From: Streptomyces albipurpureus
Lineage (GTDB): Bacteria > Actinomycetota > Actinomycetes > Streptomycetales > Streptomycetaceae
Reading direction: 5' to 3'
Length of the DNA stretch: 64,000 nt
NCBI RefSeq assembly: GCF_023701525.1
Contig: NZ_JAMQAW010000023.1
Coordinates: 99,906 to 163,905, forward strand
A program made the translations under genes and the position numbers. The notes below the pieces were generated by a model. It was given only the letters and a program-made list of their open reading frames with translations, had not been told where the DNA came from and searched no databases. The stretch's first letter is position 1. Each line of letters opens with the position of its first letter. Of the stretch, positions 1 through 8,269 are shown in pieces.

Positions 1-433
1 TCTGCCCGTACATGGTCAGACCGAGGGCTTCGAGGCGGCGGAACTCCTCCCAGTTCGCCCAGTCGCCGACCAGATTGGAGTTGGCGATCAGCACCCGCGG
101 GGCCCACTCATGGGTCTGCATCACACCGACGGGCCGGCCGGACTGGACGAGCATCGTCTCGTCCTGCTTGAGGGTTTGCAGAGTGCGAACCATGGCGTCG
201 TAGCTGCGCCAGTCGCGGGCGGCCTTGCCGGTGCCGCCGTAGACGACGAGTTGGTCAGGGTGCTCGGCGACCTCGGGGTCGAGATTGTTCTGAAGCATCC
301 GGAGGGCGGCTTCCTGCTGCCAGCCCAGGGTGTTCAGCTTGGTGCCGCGAGGAGCGCGTACGGGACGAGCGCCCGGCATCGGCTGCGCTGACCGCGCCGG
401 CTGCGACGATCCTGGCGTTGCGGGTCCTGACAT
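1..433 (-). CDS. hutU: urocanate hydratase, N-terminal part (cut by window edge)
   Basis: Catalyses the second step of histidine degradation, urocanate to imidazolone propionate, in the cytoplasm with NAD. Reading the minus strand from ATG at 433 gives about 144 residues before the window ends. They carry family signatures near the N-terminus: LGWQQEAALRMLQNNLDPEVAE, then the NAD-binding stretch VVYGGTGKAARDW, then METQ-like residues leading to HEWAPRVLIANSNLVG. A Pro/Ser-rich extension of about 28 residues precedes the conserved part. The remaining three quarters lie outside the window. Identification is by family recall, and the conserved segments leave little doubt. Confidence 0.92.
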   Translation of the reverse strand, partial: MSGPATPGSSQPARSAQPMPGARPVRAPRGTKLNTLGWQQEAALRMLQNNLDPEVAEHPDQLVVYGGTGKAARDWRSYDAMVRTLQTLKQDETMLVQSGRPVGVMQTHEWAPRVLIANSNLVGDWANWEEFRRLEALGLTMYGQ

Positions 434-552
434 CGGGCAAGCCTCCTCATGGCCGTGACGACCACTGTTGAGTTCGATATTCACATCCTGACTACATGAA
501 TAGCTCTAGTCAACAGATGCGTAGGGACCTACCCGGATGATTGGCTACTGCA

Positions 553-1878
553 ATGACTGCCGACCGTCGCAACCACGCCGTACGAGCCGCCGTCGAACAG
601 GGGCTTCTCACCGAGGAGCAGCCGGTGGCCGCCCTCCTCGACATCGCCGGCATCCGCGCCTCAGCCGCCGCGCTGCGCGGCGCGTTCGCCGACGTCACCG
701 ACGCCCCCGTACTGCACGCCTTCGCCGTGAAGGCCGCTCCCCTGGTTCCCGTGCTGGCACTGCTGAACGACGAAGGCATCGGCGCGGAGGTGGCGAGCCC
801 CGGCGAACTGGCACTGGCCCAGGCGGCCGGGATACCCGCCGACCGGACCGTCCTCGACTCGCCCGCCAAGACCCTGGCCGAACTGAGCGAGGCACTCACC
901 CTGGGCATCGCGGTCAACGCCGACAACCCCCAGGAGCTGGCCCGACTGGACGAGCTCACCGCGGGCGGCACGTCGTCGCCGCTGGGGATCAGGGTCAACC
1001 CGCAGATCGGCGGCGGTTCGATCGGCGCGCTGTCGACCGCCACCGCCACCTCCAAGTTCGGTGTGGCACTCCGGGACGAGGGCGCCCGCAAAACGGTCGT
1101 GCGGGCCTATCTCGACCGCCCCTGGTTGACCCGGCTGCACACCCACTCCGGCTCCCAGGGCATACCGCTGGCCCGGATGGTCGAGGGCGTACGGGAGGTG
1201 TACGAACTCGCGCAGGAGATCAACGCGGCGGCGGGAAGCCAGCAGGTCACCACCATCGACATCGGGGGCGGGCTGCCGGTCAACTTCGACTCCGAGGAGA
1301 CGGCACCGACCTACGCCGAGTACGCGGCGCTGCTGAAGGAGCAGGTGCCGGGGCTGCTGGATGGACGCTATGGACTGGTGACGGAGTTCGGCAGGTCCCT
1401 GCTGGCCAAGAACGGGTTCTTCCTGGCCCGGGTGGAGTACACCAAGACGTCCGGCTCCCGGCCGATCGCGGTCACTCACGCGGGGGTGCAGGTGGCGACC
1501 CGTACGGTCTACGACCCGGAGTCCTGGCCGCTGCGGATCGCCGCGTACGACGGACAGGGGCGGCCCAAGGCGGGTGAGCCAGTGGTTCAGGACGTGGCCG
1601 GGCCGGCCTGTTTCGCGGGCGATCTACTGGCTCAGGGGCGGGCGCTACCGCTGCTGGAGCAGGGCGATGTGGTCGCCGCCCTGGACACGGGTGCGTACTA
1701 CTTCTCCAACCACTACGGCTACAACAGCCTGCCCCGGGTGGGGGTGCACGGATACGCGGTGACCGACGGCACTGACGGCACCGACGGAGGGGTGCGGTTC
1801 TCACTGGTACGGGCTCCGCAGACCACGGCGGAGATCGTGGCGGAGTCGGGCGGCGGGCTGGCCAGGTCGCTGCTGTAG
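553..1878 (+). CDS. PLP-dependent decarboxylase, diaminopimelate decarboxylase (LysA) type
   Basis: A fold-type III PLP enzyme of 441 residues. HAFAVKA near residue 55-61 holds the PLP lysine (Lys60). HTHSGSQG near 197 and the glycine-rich phosphate loop DIGGGLPVNF near 236 follow, then the C-terminal DTGAYYFSNHYGYNS segment that replaces the usual D-A-G-A-Y active-site loop. The family decarboxylates meso-diaminopimelate or related amino acids. Since Streptomyces usually has a separate lysA, this is likely a paralogue of undefined substrate. ATG at 553 was preferred over an in-frame TTG at 541, because neither has a strong ribosome binding site. Confidence 0.75.
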   Translation: MTADRRNHAVRAAVEQGLLTEEQPVAALLDIAGIRASAAALRGAFADVTDAPVLHAFAVKAAPLVPVLALLNDEGIGAEVASPGELALAQAAGIPADRTVLDSPAKTLAELSEALTLGIAVNADNPQELARLDELTAGGTSSPLGIRVNPQIGGGSIGALSTATATSKFGVALRDEGARKTVVRAYLDRPWLTRLHTHSGSQGIPLARMVEGVREVYELAQEINAAAGSQQVTTIDIGGGLPVNFDSEETAPTYAEYAALLKEQVPGLLDGRYGLVTEFGRSLLAKNGFFLARVEYTKTSGSRPIAVTHAGVQVATRTVYDPESWPLRIAAYDGQGRPKAGEPVVQDVAGPACFAGDLLAQGRALPLLEQGDVVAALDTGAYYFSNHYGYNSLPRVGVHGYAVTDGTDGTDGGVRFSLVRAPQTTAEIVAESGGGLARSLL

Positions 1879-2023
1879 AGACTGCTGCTGAGGCGTACGG
1901 AGGACGGAACCCGGCGGGCCCCGGCCTGGGGCGCCCGGAGCGGCCGGTTCCAGGCCTGGCCACCCTGGCATCGCACCGCGCGGCCGAGGGGCGGCTGTCA
2001 CCGGGGGCTGCTTTCCTGGACTC

Positions 2024-2497
2024 ATGGCGAACAGGAGCGTGGTCGTGGAGCGCCGGATCGCGGCCCCCATCGAGCGGGTCTGGCACGCGCTGACGGACCT
2101 GGAGGGCGCACCCGCACTGCTCAGTGGTGTGGATGCGGTGGAGATGCTGTCCCAAGGACCCTTCGGGGTCGGGACGCGGTGGCGGGAGACCCGGCGGGTG
2201 CTGGGGAAGCAGGCCACCGAGGAAATGTATGTAACGGCCAGCGACGCCCCGTACCGCTATGTGGTGGAGGCCGATTCCCCCGGCGGCGCCCACTACGACT
2301 CGGAGTTCCTCCTGCGGGAGGTGGGACCCGACGCGACCCAGGTGCGGATGACCTTCACGGCCGTACCGCCCTCGGGGGTGGGCGGGCTGCTGGCCAAGCT
2401 CTTCGGGGGGATCGGCGCCCGAGCGGTCGCCAAAACGATCGCCAAGGACCTGGAAGAGGTGGCATCGGCGGTGGAGAAGGGGCACGGGGGCGCCTGA
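2024..2497 (+). CDS. SRPBCC / polyketide cyclase-like protein
   Basis: A 157-residue cytoplasmic protein beginning with the typical START-like opening VVVERRIAAPIERVWHALTDLEGAPALLSGV, followed by the beta-strand pattern GTRWRETRRV and a C-terminal amphipathic helix IAKDLEEVASAVE. Such proteins form a helix-grip cavity for small hydrophobic ligands, but no ligand can be inferred here. It stands alone between the decarboxylase and a repeat region. The length is normal for the family. Confidence 0.75.
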   Translation: MANRSVVVERRIAAPIERVWHALTDLEGAPALLSGVDAVEMLSQGPFGVGTRWRETRRVLGKQATEEMYVTASDAPYRYVVEADSPGGAHYDSEFLLREVGPDATQVRMTFTAVPPSGVGGLLAKLFGGIGARAVAKTIAKDLEEVASAVEKGHGGA

Positions 2498-2504
2498 GCA
2501 CCAC

Positions 2505-2685
2505 CGGAGCGCCATACGGATCAGGGGCTCGAACCGCGAGTTCACCGCCAGTGGACGGTTGAGCACCACCCGGGCGCCATACGGTCGGGGGCCCGGGTCG
2601 CGAGTTACACCGCCAGTGGACGCTTGAAGTCCACACGGTCGGAGGCGGCCAGTTCGCGGGTTCACCGCCAGTGGTGCGCGATCGA
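2505..2685. repeat. three degenerate direct repeats of about 60 bp
   Basis: The phrase GAGTTCACCGCCAGTGG recurs three times (about 2541, 2602 and 2661; the middle copy has an extra A and the third reads GGGTTCACC). Each copy is preceded by related text, including the shared phrase GCGCCATACGG in the first two. The array fills the gap between the SRPBCC gene and the permease promoter and has no coding pattern. Function is unknown. Confidence 0.6.
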
Positions 2686-2881
2686 GGCTCCCCCCAGCCC
2701 AAAGACTGTTCAGAGCCATCATCACGGGCTGCGTTTCGGGCAGTTGGCAAGCCATGGATCCCGCCCGTGCGCCCATGATCGGAGTACAGAACGAACGCAC
2801 TAACTGCACATCCCCCAGGCATCAGCCACGCCTGAGGGGGCAGGCCTCCTCCCACACCGCACCTGAAGATCGGGAGAGGCC

Positions 2882-4252
2882 ATGACCACAGCATCCGAAA
2901 CCGCCAGAGCCGCCGAGGCTCCGGACGGCGACGGTCCGCTGAAGCGGGCCATCGGGCCGAAGTTGCTGATCCTGTTTGTGATCGGCGACATCCTCGGTAC
3001 CGGTATCTACGCCACGACGGGCAAGGTCGCGGGCAAAGTCGGCGGCGCCCTGTGGCTGCCGTTCGTCATCGGCTTCCTTGTCGCCGTCCTCACCGCGGCC
3101 TCCTACGTCGAACTGGTCGGCAAGTACCCCAAAGCGGCCGGCGCGGCCCTCTACACCCAGAAGGCGTTCAAGGTCCCCTTTGTGACCTTCATCGTGGCCT
3201 TCCTGGTGATGTGTTCGGGACTGGCATCCGCCAGTGCCGCGGCCCGCGCCTTCAGCGGTGACTACTTCCTGGAGTTCACCGACGCCGTCCCGGCCACCCT
3301 CATCGCGATCCTGTTCATCCTGGTCCTGGCCGCGCTCAATCTGCGCGGTGTCTCGGAGTCGGTGAAGGCCAATGTGGTGCTGACGATCGTGGAGTTGAGC
3401 GGTCTCGCGATCATTCTCGGCATCGGCGCGTGGGCGGTTCTCTCCGGCGATGGAGACGCCTCCCGACTCACCGAGTTCGAAGCCAGTGGCACCGGATACG
3501 CCCTGATCACCAGCGTGTTGGGAGCCACCGCCCTGGGGTTCTTCGCCTTCGTCGGCTTTGAGGACTCCGTCAACATGGCCGAGGAGACCAAGGACCCGGT
3601 CCGCACCTTCCCCAAGGCAATCTTCATCGGCGTCGCCGTCACCGGAACCATCTACGTCCTGGTGGCCCTGGTCTCCTCGCTCCTCGTCGACCATCGCACC
3701 CTGGCGGGCTCAAGCGGCCCGCTGCTGGAAGTGGTCAAGGCCGGCGGAGTCGACTTCCCGCCGAAACTCTTCGCGCTGATCGCCCTATTCGCGGTCACCA
3801 ACTCCGCGCTCATCAACATCATGATGGCTTCGCGACTCTGCTACGGCCTGGCCAATGAGCGCATCCTGCCGCGCGTCATGGGCAAGGTGCTGCCGGGCCG
3901 ATGCACCCCCGTCGTGGGGATCGCGTTTGTGTCGGTGCTCGCGATCGGCCTGGTGACCACGGGCGAGATCGAGGGGCTCAGCGACACCACGGCCTTCCTA
4001 CTGCTCTGTGTCTTCGCAGTCGTCAACATCGCGGTGCTGGTGCTGCGTCGAGACCCGGTGGCGCACAAACACTTCCGTGCGCCCACGGCTCTGCCCGTGC
4101 TCGGTGCGATCACCGCCCTGATCCTGGCCAGCCCGCTGGCCGACCGAGATGTCGAGGTCTACATCCGGGCGGGCGTGCTGCTGGCGATCGGCATCGCCCT
4201 CTGGGCGGTCAACAAGGCCGTACTGAAGACACGCGGCGAGGAGCGGGCCTGA
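2882..4252 (+). CDS. APC-family amino acid permease
   Basis: A 456-residue integral membrane protein with about 12 hydrophobic segments starting near residue 27. The first helix contains LFVIGDILGTGIYATTG, the substrate-binding glycine motif of the amino acid-polyamine-organocation superfamily. FVGFEDSVNMAEETKDPVRTFPKAI near 222-246 is the conserved helix 6 and loop signature. It probably imports an amino acid or amine by cation symport; the substrate is not readable from sequence. GGGAGAGGCC just before ATG provides the ribosome site. No co-transcribed partner is visible. Confidence 0.88.
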   Translation: MTTASETARAAEAPDGDGPLKRAIGPKLLILFVIGDILGTGIYATTGKVAGKVGGALWLPFVIGFLVAVLTAASYVELVGKYPKAAGAALYTQKAFKVPFVTFIVAFLVMCSGLASASAAARAFSGDYFLEFTDAVPATLIAILFILVLAALNLRGVSESVKANVVLTIVELSGLAIILGIGAWAVLSGDGDASRLTEFEASGTGYALITSVLGATALGFFAFVGFEDSVNMAEETKDPVRTFPKAIFIGVAVTGTIYVLVALVSSLLVDHRTLAGSSGPLLEVVKAGGVDFPPKLFALIALFAVTNSALINIMMASRLCYGLANERILPRVMGKVLPGRCTPVVGIAFVSVLAIGLVTTGEIEGLSDTTAFLLLCVFAVVNIAVLVLRRDPVAHKHFRAPTALPVLGAITALILASPLADRDVEVYIRAGVLLAIGIALWAVNKAVLKTRGEERA

Positions 4253-4907
4253 TCGGTCCTGGAGCTCGGTCGCGAGTCATCGGACGTCGCGCCGGACTAC
4301 GCGGGTGGGCAGCGGCGGATGGCGCACAAGGCTCTGAGGGGTCTGGCAGAGGCGAGGGGTCTGGCAGAGGCGAGGGGTCCGACTCTTCGGCCCCTCTCGG
4401 CGCGACGGCGCCTCTCCTGTGGCGGGGAGTGGCCAACCGTCAGGAGAGTGTCCACCCACACCCGCGAGCCCAGTCTCGCTCTCAGCCGCGATCTGGGCGG
4501 ATCTCAACGGCCGTCCCAGCCGCGAGCTTCAACGCCGTCCCAGCCGCGAGCCCGGTCGCGGCGAACGCATCCGCCGCGGAAAGGCCTCGGCGGGCACCAG
4601 CCAACCCCCGCCGAGCAACTCACTTGCCGGGGCCTGCGGAAGCGATGCACACCCGCCCGTACCGGCTGAAACCGAAAGCGGCACAACCGGGCGCGCCCGG
4701 ACAGGACCGCAGCGAGCCATACGAGACGGTCGTTCGACCCCATAGTGCCATGAACTGGGTATGTGGTGCGCGTATTTTATCGTTTATGCTCAGGTTTCGA
4801 CGAGAAATGAAAGAACTCTCATCCCGGGTCACCACATAACGTAGCCTCCCCGTCACTGCCGCCGTACATCTGTGCGCGGAACACCGGGGTGAGAAAGGAG
4901 AGTCCAC
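4253..4907. other. intergenic region with tandem repeats and an AT-rich promoter island
   Basis: No coding pattern. An 18-bp unit, GGTCTGGCAGAGGCGAGG, is present twice in tandem at 4340-4375. A phrase CGTCCCAGCCGCGAGC occurs twice around 4508-4550. A locally AT-rich stretch at about 4770-4850 (GTATTTTATCGTTTATGCTC and following) stands out in this genome and probably carries the promoter for the roadblock cluster starting at 4908. Individual -35/-10 boxes are not clear. Confidence 0.5.
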
Positions 4908-5393
4908 GTGCCTGGAATCGATGAGTGTCTGCTGGAAGCCATGTTGGTACCCGGCGCACGCGGAGCCTCCGTTGTGGACTGGTCCAGTGGGCTGTCCCTC
5001 GGCAGCGTCGGCGAGGCACCGGGCGACGACCACGAAACCACCGCGGCCGAGACGGGGGAACTCGCCCGTCTGAGCGCCGAGTTCGCCACCTTCGCCGCCA
5101 CTCCGTCTTCTGGGGCGCTCGTCGACGGCAAACCCGTTACCGCCCCTGCCACCGCCCCCGCCACCGCGGTCCCCGCGCTCCCGGTCCTGGCATCCCAGTC
5201 CGCCCGGGGCTCGACCCCACTGGTGGAGGACCTCATCCTGACCACCCGCTCCGGCTACCACCTGGTCCGCTTTCTGGCCACCTCCTTCGACAGCACCGTC
5301 TGCCTCCATCTCTGGCTCGATCGGGATCTGGGCAATCTCGCCCTGGCTCGACTGAGGATGCGTGACCTCGCCGAACGGCTGGTACTCGGATGA
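4908..5393 (+). CDS. roadblock/LC7-like protein
   Basis: 161 residues. The N-terminal MPGIDECLLEAMLVPGARGASVVDWSSGLSLG and the C-terminal LILTTRSGYHLVRFLATSFDSTVCLHLWLDRDLGNLALARLRMRDL match the roadblock fold, which typically dimerises and regulates small GTPases. A low-complexity Ala/Pro/Thr insert sits near residues 70-100. GTG start at 4908 follows GAGAAAGGAGAG. The stop overlaps the next start by 4 bp, so the genes are translationally coupled. It is probably a paralogue of the protein at 6805-7179, sharing the SGYHL(V/I)R pattern. Confidence 0.7.
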   Translation: MPGIDECLLEAMLVPGARGASVVDWSSGLSLGSVGEAPGDDHETTAAETGELARLSAEFATFAATPSSGALVDGKPVTAPATAPATAVPALPVLASQSARGSTPLVEDLILTTRSGYHLVRFLATSFDSTVCLHLWLDRDLGNLALARLRMRDLAERLVLG

Positions 5394-6199
5394 GAAACCC
5401 CGTCTCCGTCGTCTCACCCATGCTCATACGCCTCACCGATGAGCGGGCCACCGGAGTGCTGATACGCGACCACGGCGCGCTCTACCTGATCGACGGCCAG
5501 GTGGTCCACGCCGAAGCAGCCGCCGCACCCGGGCTGGATGTGCTGCTGACCTCGGGGGGAAGACTGCGCCCCGAACACTGGGAAGAAGCGATAGCCGAGG
5601 CGGGCACCCGCTGCCAGGTCGCCCGCCAACTCGTCATCAATGGCCACCTCACGGTCGGCGAGCTGGAGCTCTGCCATCTCGCCACCCTCTTCGACGCCGC
5701 CTTCTTCACCCTCGCGACAAGAAGCGGGGCGACCCGGTTTCGCTATGGAGTCACCCACTGGTTGGGGCCCATCCGGCCGGTCCCCCCAGGAACGGTCGAG
5801 CGCGAATCCATGCGCCGGGTTCGGCTGCTGAACTCCGTCTGGCCCTACGCCGAGGTGGACACGGCCCCCGTACGACGCCGAACTCGACTCGCCGGGCGGG
5901 TGATCAGCCCCCACCGCCGAGCACTGCTGGACCTGGCGGACGGGATACGGACACCATCGACCATCGCCAGGGAACTGGGCCGCCCAGCCTTCAACACCCT
6001 GGTCGAAGTGCGCAGACTCGCCGCCGACGGATTTATCGACGCAAGCGCCGGCGTCCCGCCTCCGCCCGGACAACAACCGTCCGCAGCCGGGGCACAGCCA
6101 TCCAAAGAACCATCGGACCCAGCGGTCAAGGAATCACCGCCCGCGCCGGACAGCGCTCTGCTCCGCCGTATCCGTGAAGCACTGGAGGCACCCCGGTGA
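5390..6199 (+). CDS. DUF4388-like / HTH protein of the roadblock cluster
   Basis: 269 residues. The N-terminal part (LIRLTDERATGVLIRDHGALYLIDGQVVHAEA) resembles the PATAN/DUF4388 fold found in bacterial two-component and GTPase-linked proteins. The middle (HRRALLDLADGIRTPSTIARELGRPAFNTLVEVRRLAADGFI, about 180-225) looks like a winged helix. The C-terminal tail is Pro/Ser-rich and disordered. Overlapping start and stop with the preceding roadblock gene suggest a stoichiometric partner. No GTPase is encoded nearby. Confidence 0.6.
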   Translation: MRNPVSVVSPMLIRLTDERATGVLIRDHGALYLIDGQVVHAEAAAAPGLDVLLTSGGRLRPEHWEEAIAEAGTRCQVARQLVINGHLTVGELELCHLATLFDAAFFTLATRSGATRFRYGVTHWLGPIRPVPPGTVERESMRRVRLLNSVWPYAEVDTAPVRRRTRLAGRVISPHRRALLDLADGIRTPSTIARELGRPAFNTLVEVRRLAADGFIDASAGVPPPPGQQPSAAGAQPSKEPSDPAVKESPPAPDSALLRRIREALEAPR

Positions 6200-6278
6200 A
6201 TTCCCCCACCGCCCGCCAGGTCCCTCGTCGGACCTCATGAGGCGCGCCACACGGCTGCGCGCCGAGAGGAGACAGCTG

Positions 6279-6698
6279 ATGACGGCCGAGGCCGATGTGC
6301 TGGCAGAGCTAAGACGGCTTCGGGTCCGCGTACCTCAGCTGACCGGGGCATTCGCCGCCCGTACCGACGGGGTGGTGCTGGCCGCGGATATCGGAAGTAC
6401 ACCGGAAGAGGCCAAGGAGCGCGCCGAGCGGCTCGCCGCCCTGACCGCGTCCGTACTCGGCGCGGCAGCACAGCTCAGCGGGGTGGGCGGACAGGGCGGC
6501 TTCCGTGAGCTGCTGGTCCGCGGGGAGCAGGGTTACACCGGCGTGTACGGGGCGGGCCCATCTGCCGTACTCGCCCTGCTGGCCGGCCCCCGGGTCAATG
6601 TGGGGCGGCTCCATCTGGAGGCCCGGCGCGCCGGTGCCCGCGTCGGCGATCTGATCGATGACGCGCTGGGCGCCCTGGAACGGCCGGAGGCCAACTGA
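6279..6698 (+). CDS. roadblock/LC7-like protein
   Basis: 139 residues from ATG 6279, chosen because AGGAGA lies 6 nt upstream; a longer in-frame version from GTG 6174 overlaps the previous gene. VLAELRRLRVRVPQLTGAFAARTDGVVLAADI and the C-terminal YGAGPSAVLALLAGPRVNVGRLHLEARRAG follow the roadblock pattern. It begins 79 bp after the DUF4388-like gene ends, in the same orientation, and probably belongs to the same operon. Confidence 0.65.
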   Translation: MTAEADVLAELRRLRVRVPQLTGAFAARTDGVVLAADIGSTPEEAKERAERLAALTASVLGAAAQLSGVGGQGGFRELLVRGEQGYTGVYGAGPSAVLALLAGPRVNVGRLHLEARRAGARVGDLIDDALGALERPEAN

Positions 6699-6804
6699 CC
6701 ACCCCTCGCCCACTTGCACACTGCGCCACTGAACAGAACGCAGTCGCACCACAACCATCGCGATACCAGCAGCAAAGCAATAACCGGAAGGAAACACACA
6801 GCTC

Positions 6805-7179
6805 ATGGCCAACACCGAAGCCGCCCTCAAGGAAGCGACCACCTCCATCGAGGGCGTCCTGGGCGCCGCGCTCGTCGACTACACCAGCGGAATGGCCCTC
6901 GGCACGATCGGCGGCGGGAAAGACCTCGATCTCGCGGTCGCCGCAGCGGGCAACACCGATGTGGTGCGTGCCAAGGTCCGCACGATGGAGCAGCTCGGTC
7001 TGCAAGACGGCATCGAAGACATCCTGATCACCTTGGGCACCCAGTACCACCTGATACGGCTGCTGCGTGGCCGCGGCACCGATGGTCTCTTCCTCTATCT
7101 GGCGCTCGACAAGAGCCGCGCCAATCTGGCGATGGCCCGCCACCAGCTGAAGAAGATCGAGTCCCAGCTGGAGATCTGA
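6805..7179 (+). CDS. roadblock/LC7 domain protein
   Basis: 124 residues, a single roadblock domain: ATTSIEGVLGAALVDYTSGMALGTIG then DIVRAK-like helix and DILITLGTQYHLIRLLRGRGTDGLFLYLALDKSRANLAMARHQLKKIE. Proteins of this size in actinobacteria occur as stand-alone dimers or beside sensor kinases and GTPases. GGAAGGAAAC upstream is the likely ribosome site. It is the last gene of the cluster 4908-7179. Confidence 0.8.
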   Translation: MANTEAALKEATTSIEGVLGAALVDYTSGMALGTIGGGKDLDLAVAAAGNTDVVRAKVRTMEQLGLQDGIEDILITLGTQYHLIRLLRGRGTDGLFLYLALDKSRANLAMARHQLKKIESQLEI

Positions 7180-7244
7180 TCGCGCGGGCGGGTCAAGGGC
7201 GAACGTGACCCGCCCGGCCTGGGGCCCAGGAGGACTGGGGTAGT

Positions 7245-7305
7245 TCGTTCGGATCAGGATCAGGATCAGGATCAGGATCAGGCGAGCCTGGCAAGATCCG
7301 AACGA
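7245..7305. terminator. hairpin between convergent genes with GGATCA hexamer repeats in the loop
   Basis: A perfect 11-bp inverted repeat (TCGTTCGGATC at 7245-7255 and its complement at 7295-7305) encloses five exact tandem copies of GGATCA (7251-7280). It lies between the ends of the roadblock gene (7179) and the membrane protein gene (7312), so it is placed to act as a bidirectional terminator. The hexamer run is a likely slippage hotspot. Confidence 0.55.
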
Positions 7306-7311
7306 GAGGCG

Positions 7312-7881
7312 CTAGCGGCGTCGCGCCCCACCGGGCGCGGCGTCCCCCGCCGCGATCCCCGTGGTGCGAAAGCCCTTGGCCCGCTTCCCTACCGGGCCGC
7401 CCTTGACCCAGTCCGTACGCAACCAGAGCAGCGTCTGCGCATCGCGCTCCCACCGACCGAGCCACAGCGCCTTGGCCCAGAGGCCCGCACCGACACCAGC
7501 CAGCAGTAGACCGCCCGCAGCGGGCAGGGCGAACGAGCTGGCGACGGCGACGGCGAACGCCGCCAGCAACTGCCATCGATGAGCACGCCGCCAGTTCCGC
7601 AGGGTCACCCGGCGGTCCTGGAGCACATCGCCGCGTCCCGCGCGGGTGGCGGTTTCAGCGAAGTGGGTATAGCGGCGACGGCGCAGCAGCGCGGTGACCA
7701 CGGCCGTGATCAGCAGCAGCGCCGCCCCGGACAGCACCCCGATACGGCGCCCGGTGAGGCCGGGCAGCAGTACCCCGACACCTGCGGCGATCAACCCCGC
7801 CCACCACAGGGGCGCCGCCCCAGCACGTACCACCACCGCGACCCTCACCAGCGACTGCGCCCCGCGCCCCACTTGTCCCAC
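7312..7881 (-). CDS. small integral membrane protein, unknown
   Basis: 189 residues with four predicted membrane segments in two hairpins: LWWAGLIAAGVGVLL, IGVLSGAALLLITAVVTALL, then after a charged cytoplasmic segment LLAAFAVAVASSFALPA and GLLLAGVGAGLWAKALWLG. The C-terminus is basic. I do not recognise the family. It is convergent with the roadblock cluster. The start (GTG or ATG at 7881) is uncertain. Confidence 0.6.
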   Translation of the reverse strand: MGQVGRGAQSLVRVAVVVRAGAAPLWWAGLIAAGVGVLLPGLTGRRIGVLSGAALLLITAVVTALLRRRRYTHFAETATRAGRGDVLQDRRVTLRNWRRAHRWQLLAAFAVAVASSFALPAAGGLLLAGVGAGLWAKALWLGRWERDAQTLLWLRTDWVKGGPVGKRAKGFRTTGIAAGDAAPGGARRR

Positions 7882-8269
7882 TCCATCCGTCGTGCCGTCA
7901 ATGCTGTCGGGACCGCCCCAACCACCGGTGCGTCAGAGCAGCAAGTGCGTCAGAGCAGCCGGCGTGTCAGCCGGCCTGTCAATCGGCGTGTCAGCCAGCC
8001 TGTCAGAGCAGTCGGTGCCCTACGTGCCGGCTGGCTGGGCTGCCCCAACCCACCCTGGCAACCAGCTCTCCGACCGACCGCGGCCCACCAGCACAAGTCG
8101 GTAGGGGCCCATGCAGGCGGGCGCCCGTCGCTCTGCCCCGTCGCGCTCGTTGTTGTGTCCCGTCGCGGTGTCCCATCGCACCCCTCAGCGGCTGTCCCGC
8201 GCGGAGAATAGCCGTGATTTCTGAGGGGCGTCTGAGAAGACACTTGAGAAGACCACGCCGATCCCACCC
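7882..8269. other. intergenic region with short degenerate repeats
   Basis: No gene seen. Between about 7930 and 8015 the phrases GTCAGAGCAG, GTGTCAGCC and CTGTCA(A/G) recur, giving an interrupted array with a period of roughly 16-18 bp. The rest has no coding pattern. The promoter of the membrane protein at 7312-7881 would lie here. Confidence 0.45.

Noticed and set aside
661..1479. Long minus-strand reading frame opposite the decarboxylase gene
   Set aside because: It is a shadow of GC-rich third positions of the plus-strand gene; its translation is low-complexity Gly/Arg/Gln-rich with no family pattern, while the plus strand has PLP-enzyme motifs.
7251..7280. GGATCA tandem array as a possible CRISPR array
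   Set aside because: Five 6-bp units with no spacers; it is a simple sequence repeat. No CRISPR array was found in the window.
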